Source: Candidatus Acidulodesulfobacterium acidiphilum (GTDB lineage Bacteria > SZUA-79 > Acidulodesulfobacterales > Acidulodesulfobacteraceae). Taken from it: a stretch of DNA of 64,000 nt. Location of the stretch: contig SHMQ01000005.1 in NCBI GenBank assembly GCA_008534395.1, positions 48,851 through 112,850 on the forward strand, given 5' to 3'. Positions 16,151 to 23,946 of this stretch are shown one piece after another (positions within the stretch are counted from its first letter, which is position 1; each line of letters starts with the position of its first letter). The notes below the pieces were generated by a model that saw nothing but the letters and a program-made list of their open reading frames with translations, was not told the origin of the DNA and did not search any database. Both the position numbers and the translations under genes were made by a program.

Positions 16151-17437
16151 TTATTTTCCTCCTTTCATTTTGGTTGTTTTGCTGTTGCCGCCGACGCCCC
16201 TGACGTTTGGCGTATCTTTTATCCAAAAGCCTTTAGTAATTACAATGGTGAGTTTTCTTCCTGCGCCTACTTCAACGACCGGAACCATCGAATCCGCCAT
16301 TTTAATATAAAACTGGGAAAGATTATTGGCGGCGTTGGTTAATCCCTGACCGACGGCGGCCTGCCCTATATTGCCCGGATTAATCGTTGACGTAGAACCC
16401 AAAGCGCTCATGGAATAAGTCATCGACTGTTGAGATATTATATTACCGAATCCCTGCAGCAATCCTGCTGCGAATTCCCTTGCGAGTATAGCTCCTTGTT
16501 TCGTTACGACCTTACCCCTGAGACCTACCTTGCCGTGCTGCCCTACTATGTAACCGTGCAAAGGAACGTCCACGTGATAGACCCCGCCCCTTACGACGCA
16601 CGATAGGTTTACCGCACGTATATAAACCCTTTCGCTCGAAAGCGAACCATAGCCCTCGGCAATAATAAAACATCCCTTAAGCGACGAACGAAACTCGTTA
16701 GGTAAGAACGAGAGATCGGTAAGCCTTATCAGCGCAGGATAAGGATTAGATTTTCCCTTCATGCTGGCGGGAGCGTCCATGCCGTTAAGGAGCGTCGCTT
16801 CTGTAAATGTTCCCGACGGCACGTAATATTCCAAAGTTCTTTTTTTTTTAGATTTTTGCGTAGTCGGAGACGGTTGGCTGTTTAGGATAGTATTAATTGG
16901 ATTATTAAGCGGCACTATCGTAACCGGCGACTGTTTTGCGGAAGAACCCGCAGCCGGAGTATAACCTTTTCCGCCATTAGAAGACCCGGTAAAAGCTAAA
17001 CCTTTTTCCTGCCCGGGTATAGGCGGATAAATGACTTTGTTCCCGCCTTTTTCCCGGCTTTGTTTTATAACCGCCATATCGTGAAGTTCTTTTTGAAATA
17101 CGGCGTTTCGTTTTTTCAATGCTTCTATTTCTTTATTATTTTCTTGTAGTTTAGTCGCTGCGCTGGAAACCCACGCCTGTTTGGATAATTTGTCCGAATT
17201 CACAAGGTTGACCACATTAGGAGATGCTTTTACGATTAAATGCGGTTTGCGGGCGGGCAGTACCACGAAAATAATTACGGCGAATATAGCGCTTAAAACG
17301 AAAAATACGGCGCCGAATATAAACATCTGCCATTGCTTCCTTGTTTTAAATAATGATTTAAATCTACTTATAGGACCAAGTTTGTCCTTTTCTTCTCCTC
17401 CGCCGGCATGCGGATCGAAGTTTAAATCATCTGCCAT
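16151..17437 (-). CDS. traB: TraB/VirB10-type scaffold protein
   Basis: 428 residues: cytoplasmic N-terminus, one membrane helix (about 37-61), a coiled coil (about 93-118), a Pro/Ser-rich stretch (125-200) that can span the periplasm, and a C-terminal beta-barrel domain of the TrbI/VirB10 family from about 210 onward. TraB bridges both membranes and contacts TraK and TraV. The gene overlaps the end of traK by 11 bp. The family assignment is supported by the architecture and by its place between traK and traV. Confidence 0.9.
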   Translation of the reverse strand: MADDLNFDPHAGGGEEKDKLGPISRFKSLFKTRKQWQMFIFGAVFFVLSAIFAVIIFVVLPARKPHLIVKASPNVVNLVNSDKLSKQAWVSSAATKLQENNKEIEALKKRNAVFQKELHDMAVIKQSREKGGNKVIYPPIPGQEKGLAFTGSSNGGKGYTPAAGSSAKQSPVTIVPLNNPINTILNSQPSPTTQKSKKKRTLEYYVPSGTFTEATLLNGMDAPASMKGKSNPYPALIRLTDLSFLPNEFRSSLKGCFIIAEGYGSLSSERVYIRAVNLSCVVRGGVYHVDVPLHGYIVGQHGKVGLRGKVVTKQGAILAREFAAGLLQGFGNIISQQSMTYSMSALGSTSTINPGNIGQAAVGQGLTNAANNLSQFYIKMADSMVPVVEVGAGRKLTIVITKGFWIKDTPNVRGVGGNSKTTKMKGGK

Positions 17438-18377
17438 ATGTTATCCTCCTCGTTACTATAAATAATCTGGTATATGTCTTTGGGAATAAATGCTCGTTTG
17501 AAACAGAAATCGCGACCGCGTCTTTTTCTAAATATAAAAACTCCTTATTCGATACGGAAAGCGGCGACTCGGACTCATTTTTTACGATAAATTCATATAT
17601 TTCGAGATTACCGCCGTTAAACTTTTTTACCAGCTTTATGCCGACCTGCGGGTAGTTGGATTTATAAATTACGTTCTTTCTGGAAGCAGTAAACGACCGC
17701 GGAACTATACCGTTGTAAATGCTTTTCAGCATCGGATACAAATAAGAAGCAAGCCCTCCTTTGATGTTTACTTTAATCGTCCTTGCCGCCGCATTGTTCA
17801 TATTTACGTACAGCGTTTGCGGAGGTATATCCTTGGGAATAAAAAGAAACGAATAAGTACGATGGTCAACCCTAAACATAGCGCTTGAAACGGATTTTGG
17901 AAATACCGCTCTTTTAACCGGACCTTTGGCGACAATATATGGCGTAACGCTTATCAGCGCAGTCTTACCCTGCAACAGCACCGAAATATCGCCCGTTTTA
18001 GACGTTCTAGCATATTTAACGTAATCCGGAAAAACTACCCGGTTTATAAATTTTCTCGCTATATAAACAGTCTTGGTTTCACCTTTCTTAACAGGCAAAT
18101 AAACAGGTGTCACAGAACTGTTCATTTTTGGTTTTGCCATATTGCGCATAGGCAGGACAATCTGCGAATTCACAGTTTTTTTTGCTGCCGCAGAATACTT
18201 TTTATTCTTAAGCTTATAAGCAAGAGTCCCTGCCTTAGTTTTTAATTTAACCGGAGGCTTATAAACCGGATAAGACGGCTGCGAACTAAGCGCATAAACC
18301 TTTAACGGCAATAAAACGCTAATGCCGCATAAAAATAAACTAAAAAGCTTTTTTAGTGAAACCGATGGAATTGACAT
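17427..18377 (-). CDS. traK: TraK/VirB9-like secretin-type protein
   Basis: 316 residues with a signal peptide (about 1-28), a basic linker and a beta-rich C-terminal half typical of TraK, the VirB9 counterpart that forms the outer-membrane core with TraB and TraV. It is longer than F TraK (242), mostly through a Lys/Pro-rich segment at 30-95. The start overlaps the 3' end of traE by 38 bp, with GGAGA upstream of the ATG. Identification relies on architecture and gene order more than on a strong motif. Confidence 0.78.
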   Translation of the reverse strand: MSIPSVSLKKLFSLFLCGISVLLPLKVYALSSQPSYPVYKPPVKLKTKAGTLAYKLKNKKYSAAAKKTVNSQIVLPMRNMAKPKMNSSVTPVYLPVKKGETKTVYIARKFINRVVFPDYVKYARTSKTGDISVLLQGKTALISVTPYIVAKGPVKRAVFPKSVSSAMFRVDHRTYSFLFIPKDIPPQTLYVNMNNAAARTIKVNIKGGLASYLYPMLKSIYNGIVPRSFTASRKNVIYKSNYPQVGIKLVKKFNGGNLEIYEFIVKNESESPLSVSNKEFLYLEKDAVAISVSNEHLFPKTYTRLFIVTRRITYGR

Positions 18378-18894
18378 AAAATTCTCCGTTTACGATTTTA
18401 TACTTTATAATAAAAGTTTTTTCCTCGGACGTGCTTTTGGCGCCTATTACCCTCATCAAATTTCCTTTAACTCTAAGAACATTTTTGCCTGCATTAATGG
18501 AAAGCGGATAAAAAACCTGGGAAATCTGAAGCTGGGAAAGAGTTTTATAATCTTTAAGCAAATCAAGCCTTATCGAGTCAAAATCTTTAGGGTTAACGAA
18601 TTGCATGAATAAATTAATCTGGTTTTCGTAATTTTTAGGATTAACGTTTAAAACCGTCTGCGATATAAAATTACCCATATCAATCAAATATCCCTTGGAA
18701 TAGCGATTACCCTGAACGGTAAACGCAGTGTTAACGACTGGCGGAAGAACGGTGAATTCTTTATCTTTAGCCATTATTCCTATTTCTATCGTTTGAGCAA
18801 TAATTACCGACGATAAAACGATTACCACGACCGAAAGTATCCAGTTTTTTAAAACCGACTTATTAAATTTGTCAAAAAATTTAGACGTTACCAT
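18340..18894 (-). CDS. traE: TraE/VirB5-group transfer protein
   Basis: 184 residues, near the 188 of F TraE. A cytoplasmic N-terminus is followed by one membrane helix (about 18-38) and a periplasmic domain with the fold expected of the TraE/VirB8-like group. It is needed for pilus assembly. It lies 7 bp downstream of traL and overlaps traK by 38 bp, the canonical L-E-K order. Confidence 0.85.
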   Translation of the reverse strand: MVTSKFFDKFNKSVLKNWILSVVVIVLSSVIIAQTIEIGIMAKDKEFTVLPPVVNTAFTVQGNRYSKGYLIDMGNFISQTVLNVNPKNYENQINLFMQFVNPKDFDSIRLDLLKDYKTLSQLQISQVFYPLSINAGKNVLRVKGNLMRVIGAKSTSEEKTFIIKYKIVNGEFYVNSIGFTKKAF

Positions 18895-18901
18895 GACTGA
18901 T

Positions 18902-19177
18902 TCACCTTATAAATTTATCCATATGCGACTTGATTATTTTTTTTTTATCTTTAAACCCGTACCAATACAATGCATGCTTGAAAAATCCTCTTACCGTATT
19001 TTCTTTATATTTAGAATAATAATGCATAATAAGCCCGGATATTATTATAGATATAAAGAAAAAGCCGAATATTATGCCTATAATGGTTCCTACGAAAAAT
19101 ATGCCCAATTCGTCTATTTCCCACCAGAGCGCCTGAAACGAAGAACCTATGTATCTTGGAATATATTTTATATTCAT
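18902..19177 (-). CDS. traL: TraL/VirB3-like inner-membrane protein
   Basis: 91 residues from ATG 19177 (AAAAGG lies 8 bp upstream; a GTG three codons earlier overlaps that site and is less likely). The N-terminus (IPRYIGSSFQALWWEIDE) and two hydrophobic segments at about 23-52 match TraL of F-type systems, an inner-membrane component at the base of the pilus. First of the compact L-E-K-B-V-C block. Confidence 0.85.
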   Translation of the reverse strand: MNIKYIPRYIGSSFQALWWEIDELGIFFVGTIIGIIFGFFFISIIISGLIMHYYSKYKENTVRGFFKHALYWYGFKDKKKIIKSHMDKFIR

Positions 19178-19252
19178 CAACAGCACCTTTTCTAAATTCC
19201 TGTTCCGCCCCTATGATGCAAATATAAGGACGGAACAACGAGTGTTTGCATT

Positions 19253-19432
19253 TTAAAAATGGAAATTCGCCGACAATGCTATAGGAATCATTATTAAAGC
19301 TGCAGCGCAAACGGCCGCGACAACGCGGATAAAAAGCATCTCGCGTTTGAATTTCTTCACGATTTCTTCACTTCCTTTTTCAATGCCGTCGGCAATTATA
19401 TCCGTTAATTCTTCTTTAGAAAGCTCCATCAT
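19253..19432 (-). CDS. Unrecognised 59-residue membrane protein between pilin and traL
   Basis: A short frame of 59 codons with GGGAGG directly upstream of two consecutive ATG codons (19432 and 19429). The first 30 residues are charged (SKEELTDIIADGIEKGSEEI), followed by one hydrophobic segment (about 33-54) ending in ALSANFHF. It is open, has a good start and fills the gap between the pilin and traL, so I take it as a gene. The family is unknown; a pilin-associated or chaperone-like small protein (compare TraQ of F, which helps insert pilin) is a possibility without sequence proof. Confidence 0.6.
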   Translation of the reverse strand: MMELSKEELTDIIADGIEKGSEEIVKKFKREMLFIRVVAAVCAAALIMIPIALSANFHF

Positions 19433-19472
19433 TCCTCCCTTAAATAAATTTTAGAAATAATAAAAAACAAAA

Positions 19473-19871
19473 TTAAATCATCGCGCCTGATGCAGCTGCG
19501 CCCGTTGACGCTACTGACAATACAAGATACGGAACACCGTAAAATAATAAAAGGGCTATAACGCAAAAAACAGTTATAAGCCAGTGCTTAACAAGCATCA
19601 ACGCTCCAAACGCAAGCAAAAGTATACCAACAGTTATGCCTATAGGGCCGTAGAAAAAGCCTACTATAGTATTATAAAAACTTGAACCGGTTCCGCTAGT
19701 AGAAACGGTAGCGGCAGAAACGCCTTTACCTTCAAAGGCTATAACCGCGATTATCAGCATGTAAAAAACTGACGTAAAAATTCTTTTTTTCTGCAAAGAC
19801 AAACCCGCAAACCATTCCGCAAAGTTGCGCCAGCCGCGCCGTAAAGAAACTAATTCCTTTGATTCCGACAT
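19473..19871 (-). CDS. traA: TraA/VirB2-like pilin precursor
   Basis: 132 residues with a long leader (about 1-53: positively charged N-terminus, hydrophobic segment 34-47, then KGVSA before ATVSTSGTG), a small Ser/Thr/Gly-rich mature N-terminus and two hydrophobic helices (about 70-90 and 96-118) ending in Ala/Gly-rich residues. That is the F-pilin/VirB2 pattern, where a leader near 50 residues is removed. The mature subunit would be about 79 residues. AAAGGAGG precedes the ATG. It is the first gene of the A-L-E-K block, preceded by a hairpin. Cleavage site is inferred. Confidence 0.7.
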   Translation of the reverse strand: MSESKELVSLRRGWRNFAEWFAGLSLQKKRIFTSVFYMLIIAVIAFEGKGVSAATVSTSGTGSSFYNTIVGFFYGPIGITVGILLLAFGALMLVKHWLITVFCVIALLLFYGVPYLVLSVASTGAAASGAMI

Positions 19872-19900
19872 CTTGATTCCTCCTTTATAAATTTTTTAAT

Positions 19901-19926
19901 GCCCTTCGAATTAATTCTAGAAGGGC
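19901..19926. terminator. Hairpin between outer-membrane gene and pilin
   Basis: Arms at 19901-19907 and 19920-19926 (GCCCTTC/GAAGGGC) with a 12-base loop, located 14 bp downstream of the broken outer-membrane gene and 29 bp upstream of the pilin start. No T-run follows on the minus strand, so it may slow transcription or protect the 5' end of a processed pilin mRNA rather than terminate. Confidence 0.45.
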
Positions 19927-19940
19927 TCAGTTGGATAGAA

Positions 19941-20765
19941 CTAAAAAGCAACATGTAAGCCTATTTCAACTCCTTCCGCATACGTATTGGAAGTCGGCTC
20001 TTGCAAATACGTGTAGCCGGAGCCGTTATAAAAATAAACATCGTTTGATTGCTCAAAGAAAAAATGGTTGTAAGCCAAATCAGCAACTACCGACGTATTG
20101 TTATTAATCCTGTATCTTACGCCGATTTTAGCGCCGTATTTCCACTCGCCGCCTAGCGTTTCCCCTATGGATTCAGCCGGAACGCCGACGTAAAGCGGAT
20201 AATTTGAAACCAGCACCGTTCCGTTGATTCCCCTATAAAATGATAAGCCCACGACGGTCGATAATTTAGGTGTAACAGCATAGACGTTTTTATAATGAAC
20301 GCCTAAATACTTGACGTTGTAGTTTTCGTCGTATCCTCCGGTAATATTGCCTGCCATCCACGTCATATTGTCTTCCGACAGAGATACGTAAATCTGGTTC
20401 TGCATAAGTCCTGACAAGATGCGCGGGTCTATTCCTATGCCTCCGAGGACAGACCAATTTTTGTAATCAACGTCCGCCGTCAGCGGCGTTCCGTTTGTAT
20501 ACGAGCCGTTATAAGTAGCCGGAGTATAAGCAACCGAACCCTTTAACACTGCAAGCAGCTAATGGCTATGATAGTCGAACCTCTGGATAAGCGAATATTG
20601 CGTTCCGCTGTCATTATCCAACCCTTCGTTATAATAAAAATGCGCAAAACCGACTTTAGAAGTGGAAGTCCAATAAGTATAGCCGTGAGCCGAAGCCGTT
20701 TCTGGGAAACCGACTCCCGCCGCCAAAAATAAAACGATTAAAAATAACAAAATCTTTTTAAACAT
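19941..20765 (-). pseudogene. Outer-membrane beta-barrel protein interrupted by in-frame TAG
   Basis: One reading frame of 275 codons, broken by a TAG at 20559-20561. Before it: a signal peptide (about 1-26) and a first beta-strand region (68 residues). After it, in the same frame: alternating hydrophobic/aromatic strands (YKNWSVLGGIG, VRYRINNNTSVVADLAYNHF and others) ending in HVAF, the C-terminal Phe typical of outer-membrane barrels. A GTG 9 bp after the TAG could restart translation but no ribosome binding site is visible. It sits between tlpA and the pilin gene. Likely a recent nonsense mutation or sequencing error; suppression is possible. Confidence 0.65.
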
Positions 20766-20784
20766 CTCACATCCTCCCGTTTAA

Positions 20785-21279
20785 TTAGTTTTTTATAGAA
20801 ATAATTTTATCCGTTACCGCTTTCAGAATACCTTTATTAAGCTCTCCGGACCAGTGAAAAACTATCCTATCGTCAACTATAAAAAACGTCTGCGGTATCA
20901 TGCCTAATCCGCCGTACTCCTCCGCCTCAATCAAGTTGCCCATAACGATTGGATAAGCAACATCGTAATTTTTTAGAAAAGAGGAAACTCCGTAAGAAGT
21001 TTCGTTCATGTTGACGCCTAAAATTAGAACATCTTTTTTGTGAGAGGAATAAAAATCGTTTAACGTAGGAATTTCCGCCCTGCATGGCGGACACCAAGTA
21101 GCCCAGAAATTAAGTATTACTATTTTGTTTTTAATGTTTTTAAGGCTAATCTTTTTATAGCCGCTATCGGCGGAATTTAAAACTTTTCCGCTTATATTCG
21201 GCGCAACCGGAGTATAAGCAAAACAATTTCCTCCAAAACCTATTAAAACAACCGTGAAAACTAATAACAGTATTTTCAA
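20785..21279 (-). CDS. TlpA/ResA-like thiol:disulfide protein
   Basis: 164 residues with a signal or anchor segment (about 1-20) and a thioredoxin-like fold of the AhpC-TSA/Redoxin type; the active site is C63-P-P-C66 in ATWCPPCRAEI and the cis-Pro in GMIPQTFFI (about 128). It would keep periplasmic thiols reduced, complementing DsbC in the same operon. No mature N-terminal Cys lipobox is certain. It lies 20 bp upstream of the broken outer-membrane gene on the same strand. Confidence 0.85.
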   Translation of the reverse strand: MKILLLVFTVVLIGFGGNCFAYTPVAPNISGKVLNSADSGYKKISLKNIKNKIVILNFWATWCPPCRAEIPTLNDFYSSHKKDVLILGVNMNETSYGVSSFLKNYDVAYPIVMGNLIEAEEYGGLGMIPQTFFIVDDRIVFHWSGELNKGILKAVTDKIISIKN

Positions 21280-21350
21280 TGTCTTTTCTCCTTCTTTTTA
21301 ACTTTTAACACTTTTAAGAAATTATGTCAATACGTATTATAAAAAAAATG

Positions 21351-21596
21351 TTAATTATTTATAGACGACTTTATATTTGCGTCGTTTGCGGCGTTTTCCA
21401 CGATAAAATAATCTTCATAGTTTGCTATCATACCTTTAATTCTTTTAATAACGTTCAGCACCTCCGGACAGCTCCCGGCCTCCTGTATCTCCCGCATAAA
21501 ATCGGAAAGTTCCACGCAAAAATCCCTGACGCATGGCATAGGATATTTCTTGTTTTTGTAATTTTTGGGCGGACAAACGTTAGATGTTCTAATCAT
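21351..21596 (-). CDS. Small Cys-containing hypothetical protein
   Basis: 81 residues starting at ATG 21596 with AAGGAGG about 6 bp upstream. It contains four cysteines (C8, C22, C27, C43), in the patterns VCPPKN, PCVRDFC and SCPEV, and a helical C-terminus. No signal sequence. I do not recognise it. A longer frame on the plus strand over the same bases has no ribosome binding site and is a shadow. The start overlaps the TGA of the upstream broken frame, suggesting translational coupling. Confidence 0.6.
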   Translation of the reverse strand: MIRTSNVCPPKNYKNKKYPMPCVRDFCVELSDFMREIQEAGSCPEVLNVIKRIKGMIANYEDYFIVENAANDANIKSSINN

Positions 21597-21874
21597 TTTC
21601 GACCTCCTTTTTTAATTAAAATGTTTTCAATAAATTCATGTATCCTCGATTTTCTCTTCAGATTCTCAATATATCCCGACGCAGCGGAAACGCTTTCCAA
21701 AACAACTGCGCATTACTTTTCCTTAATCTTGCCAAGAATAATTTTTTTGAAAGTCAAGCGCACTCCGACAGTTTTAGCTTCGCTTTGTAACCTGCGAAAT
21801 ATTTCGTTCTGGTCTCGACCAATACTGAAACAAACTGATTTAGATTTAGATTTGACCGCAGTTTTCATTTTCAT
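21593..21874 (-). pseudogene. Small basic protein frame with in-frame TAA, after rep
   Basis: Directly after the replication initiator stop (7 bp), a frame of 53 codons starts at ATG 21874 (or 21868) and ends in TAA at 21713-21715. The same frame then stays open for 39 more codons to a TGA that overlaps the ATG of the next gene. The first part is basic (MKMKTAVKSKSKSVCFSIGR) followed by a helix like those of ribbon-helix-helix or copy-control proteins; the second part is helical (LESVSAASGYIENLKRKS). It may be a complete 53-residue protein plus an untranslated spacer, or a 93-codon gene with a nonsense mutation. No family recognised. Confidence 0.4.
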
Positions 21875-21880
21875 TTTTTT

Positions 21881-23083
21881 TTAAGCCTCTTGTTTATTTT
21901 TATTTTTTAAAAAATCATCGAATACTTCGCTAATTAAAACAGTTTTAACCGATTCTTCTTCTTTTTTTTCCTTTAACCTGTTTGACAACCAGTCTTTGCC
22001 GTCCGCAACACCGGCTGAAACGGCAGGCGCTGATAACTGGTTAAGATAAATATCGAACTTATCCCCGAAAAGAACGTCCGGACGCAAATGTTTGGCCATA
22101 TCGGTATTGCGCCATTCCGAATATTTTTTATCTATAACGGACTTAAAATTTTCTATATCGTAGCCCTCACTTATGCGCGCTTTAATGAGTTTTTCGGTTT
22201 CTTTGGTTTTTTTGAATTTTACAGGATTCGTTTTTGTAGAGAGTTTTTGATTCAGGTAGTTTAAAACATCGTTAATAACTGGGGCGTAATTATAATAATC
22301 GTCAGCGGGAATATCGAAAAGAGAAGGTTCTTTTTCCTTTATTTCATTTTTGCATTCCGTAATTCTTTTATCGTTTTCTTTTAATAATTTTATTTTTACG
22401 CTTTCGAATCGATTCTTATTGCCGCGATTACGGTTTATCTGGTAGGAAACCAAATAAGGAACTATCTTTCTTTCGTTTACTTCCGAAACAGCGGGCTCAA
22501 GAACATATCGCCTTAGATTCTCTCCATCGCGGTATTTATCGCCGACGTTGAATATATCCCTAAAATCGGAAATGCGTAGCAGCGGTATAGATGGGCTGTT
22601 CACATAATCCCTGCAAAGCTCATAAAGCTTAATGGAATACTTTGATTTTAAAGACGCAATGGCTTTTAAGTCCAATGCCGTATAAATATTAGGGTCCAAT
22701 AAAACATCGATAATTTGTTCCGCAAAATTATAAGTAAAAACTCCCGGTCTGGACTCATATCCCGCAATCAAAACAAAACCCCCTTCTATAGGATATTGCC
22801 TCGGATCTTTGCCAAGGATATTATATTTGACTTTAGTATCGAGGAGATCATAAAAAGCATCCTTGATAAATTTATTAACCTGGCGCGTTTTAGAGATTTT
22901 TTTGATTTCCGAAACGCTAATAGTAAATTTGCGCACGGCAGAATTATTGTTTAACTGCTGTTTGGCATTAAACAGGAATATATTATACATTTTAGCCTGC
23001 AGAGCGGATATTTCCTTGCTTAAGCTTATCGCTATAAGCGCAGACGGCTTATAAACTGACGGAAAACCATCTTTTTTATTCAC
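21881..23083 (-). CDS. repB: Rep_3-family replication initiator
   Basis: 400 residues from GTG 23083 with AAGGAGG upstream. The N-terminal two winged-helix domains (about 15-235) show the Rep_3/RepB pattern: ALQAKMYNIFLFNAKQ, an SVSEIKKIS segment, SLKSKYSIKLYELCRDY and LLRISDFRDIFNV. The C-terminal third is charged and variable. Rep_3 proteins bind iterons at the origin of theta-replicating plasmids; a matching iteron array lies immediately upstream (23113-23357). This means that the element can replicate, or descends from a plasmid. It heads the long minus-strand transfer operon. Confidence 0.92.
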   Translation of the reverse strand: MNKKDGFPSVYKPSALIAISLSKEISALQAKMYNIFLFNAKQQLNNNSAVRKFTISVSEIKKISKTRQVNKFIKDAFYDLLDTKVKYNILGKDPRQYPIEGGFVLIAGYESRPGVFTYNFAEQIIDVLLDPNIYTALDLKAIASLKSKYSIKLYELCRDYVNSPSIPLLRISDFRDIFNVGDKYRDGENLRRYVLEPAVSEVNERKIVPYLVSYQINRNRGNKNRFESVKIKLLKENDKRITECKNEIKEKEPSLFDIPADDYYNYAPVINDVLNYLNQKLSTKTNPVKFKKTKETEKLIKARISEGYDIENFKSVIDKKYSEWRNTDMAKHLRPDVLFGDKFDIYLNQLSAPAVSAGVADGKDWLSNRLKEKKEEESVKTVLISEVFDDFLKNKNKQEA

Positions 23084-23112
23084 GCCGTACCTCCTTCAAA
23101 TATATTTTTTAT

Positions 23113-23357
23113 GTATATAAATTTTTCTGCTCTGTTTTTTAGTTAGTAAATACAAAGCTTTTATCCTTTTAAAGAAAGTTCATCAATATATATTTTTTTC
23201 TGGGCAGAAAAATTTATATACATACCTTTTTCTAATAAACACAAAACATTAAAGGATAAAACCGTATATTTTTTTCTGTGCAGAAATATTTATATATGTA
23301 TATTTTTTTCTGCTCAAATATATAAATTTTTCTGCCAATGTATATATTTTTTTCTGC
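23113..23357. repeat. Iteron array / replication origin
   Basis: Seven copies of an AT-rich iteron, consensus GTATATATTTTTTTCTGC (variable middle), just before the rep start. Plus-orientation copies lie at about 23113-23130, 23184-23203, 23264-23280, 23298-23313, 23316-23335 and 23340-23357; inverted copies at 23204-23221 and 23280-23300 form head-to-head pairs with their neighbours around GGGCAG or GTGCAG. A separate inverted repeat of a TTTATCCTTTT motif occurs at 23158-23170 and 23251-23261. The pattern is that of a Rep_3 plasmid origin with autoregulation of rep; no GC-rich DnaA box consensus is present. Confidence 0.85.
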
Positions 23358-23486
23358 TCTACCATGATTTTATTTAGTAAATTTAAGCAACTGCAAAAAC
23401 CTAAAATATTTAAAATATTTAAAATAAATACAAAGCGGTTTTTAAATTTTGTTATTTTTAAAAATTATAAATACGATGCCGCCAAA

Positions 23487-23556
23487 AAAACGGAAAAGAC
23501 AAATAGTGCTGTTACGGCACATGCAATTAACAAAAGCAGTATATCTTTTCCGTTTT
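23487..23556. other. Large hairpin between origin and HTH genes
   Basis: A 13-bp perfect inverted repeat (23487-23499 with 23544-23556, core CGGAAAAGA) encloses a 44-base loop that itself has a GTGC/GCAC mini-stem (23506-23509 with 23517-23520). The stem reads identically on both strands. It follows the iteron array and precedes the small HTH genes transcribed toward it, so it may terminate that short operon, form a structured RNA, or be a single-strand origin. A 69-codon frame over it is not convincing. Confidence 0.45.
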
Positions 23557-23583
23557 CACGTCCCGCATTCTAATCCTTATTAA

Positions 23584-23946
23584 TTATTTTTTAAGATTAT
23601 CAAGCGCCGTTTTGAAATCCGCTACTTCGGTTTTATTGATAATCTTTTCGATATTGCTTTTTTTAATATAAACCGTTCCTTTTATTTTCGAAAAAGGAAT
23701 GCGCCTTTCTCGGACAAGCATATAAACGTAAGAAGTTTTTCTTTTTAGTACAGCCGCAGTCTCTTTGACGGTTAAAATCGAATCGGTATCAGGTCTGCGA
23801 TTTTCTATAGGGGCAACGGCTAAATTCGATAATATAATTTTTTGCTCTCTAAGCTCGTTTAATATTTCCATCAAGATGGTATCGGTATGACTTTTGCTTA
23901 AATCGGTTAATTCGGTAAATATTTCTCGCATTACTCTTCTCGGCAT
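23584..23946 (-). CDS. Excisionase-like helix-turn-helix protein
   Basis: 120 residues. The C-terminal half has an AlpA/MerR-type DNA-binding domain used by excisionases: SILTVKETAAVLKRKTSYVYMLV then RRIPFSKIKGTVYIKKSNIEKII (residues 57-103), including the wing with basic residues. The N-terminal 45 residues are helical and probably dimerise. It overlaps the upstream Cro-like gene by 16 bp. A recombination directionality factor for the element, or a transcription factor for rep or the tra operon, are both consistent. Confidence 0.75.
   Translation of the reverse strand: MPRRVMREIFTELTDLSKSHTDTILMEILNELREQKIILSNLAVAPIENRRPDTDSILTVKETAAVLKRKTSYVYMLVRERRIPFSKIKGTVYIKKSNIEKIINKTEVADFKTALDNLKK

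Noticed and set aside
20559..20561. TAG as pyrrolysine codon
   Set aside because: Other genes here end in TAG (3863, 40010), no Pyl genes are visible and the protein is not a methylamine methyltransferase; a nonsense mutation is simpler.
21324..21884. Plus-strand frame of 186 codons opposite the small genes after rep
   Set aside because: No ribosome binding site, low-quality protein sequence, and the opposite strand has a frame with AAGGAGG and translational coupling.
23113..23357. Possible CRISPR-like array
   Set aside because: Repeats are short, both orientations occur, spacers are irregular and a Rep_3 gene follows directly; it is an iteron origin.
23364..23573. 69-codon plus-strand frame beside the origin
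   Set aside because: It has no ribosome binding site, is Lys/Phe-rich by AT bias and covers a hairpin; no homology suspected.
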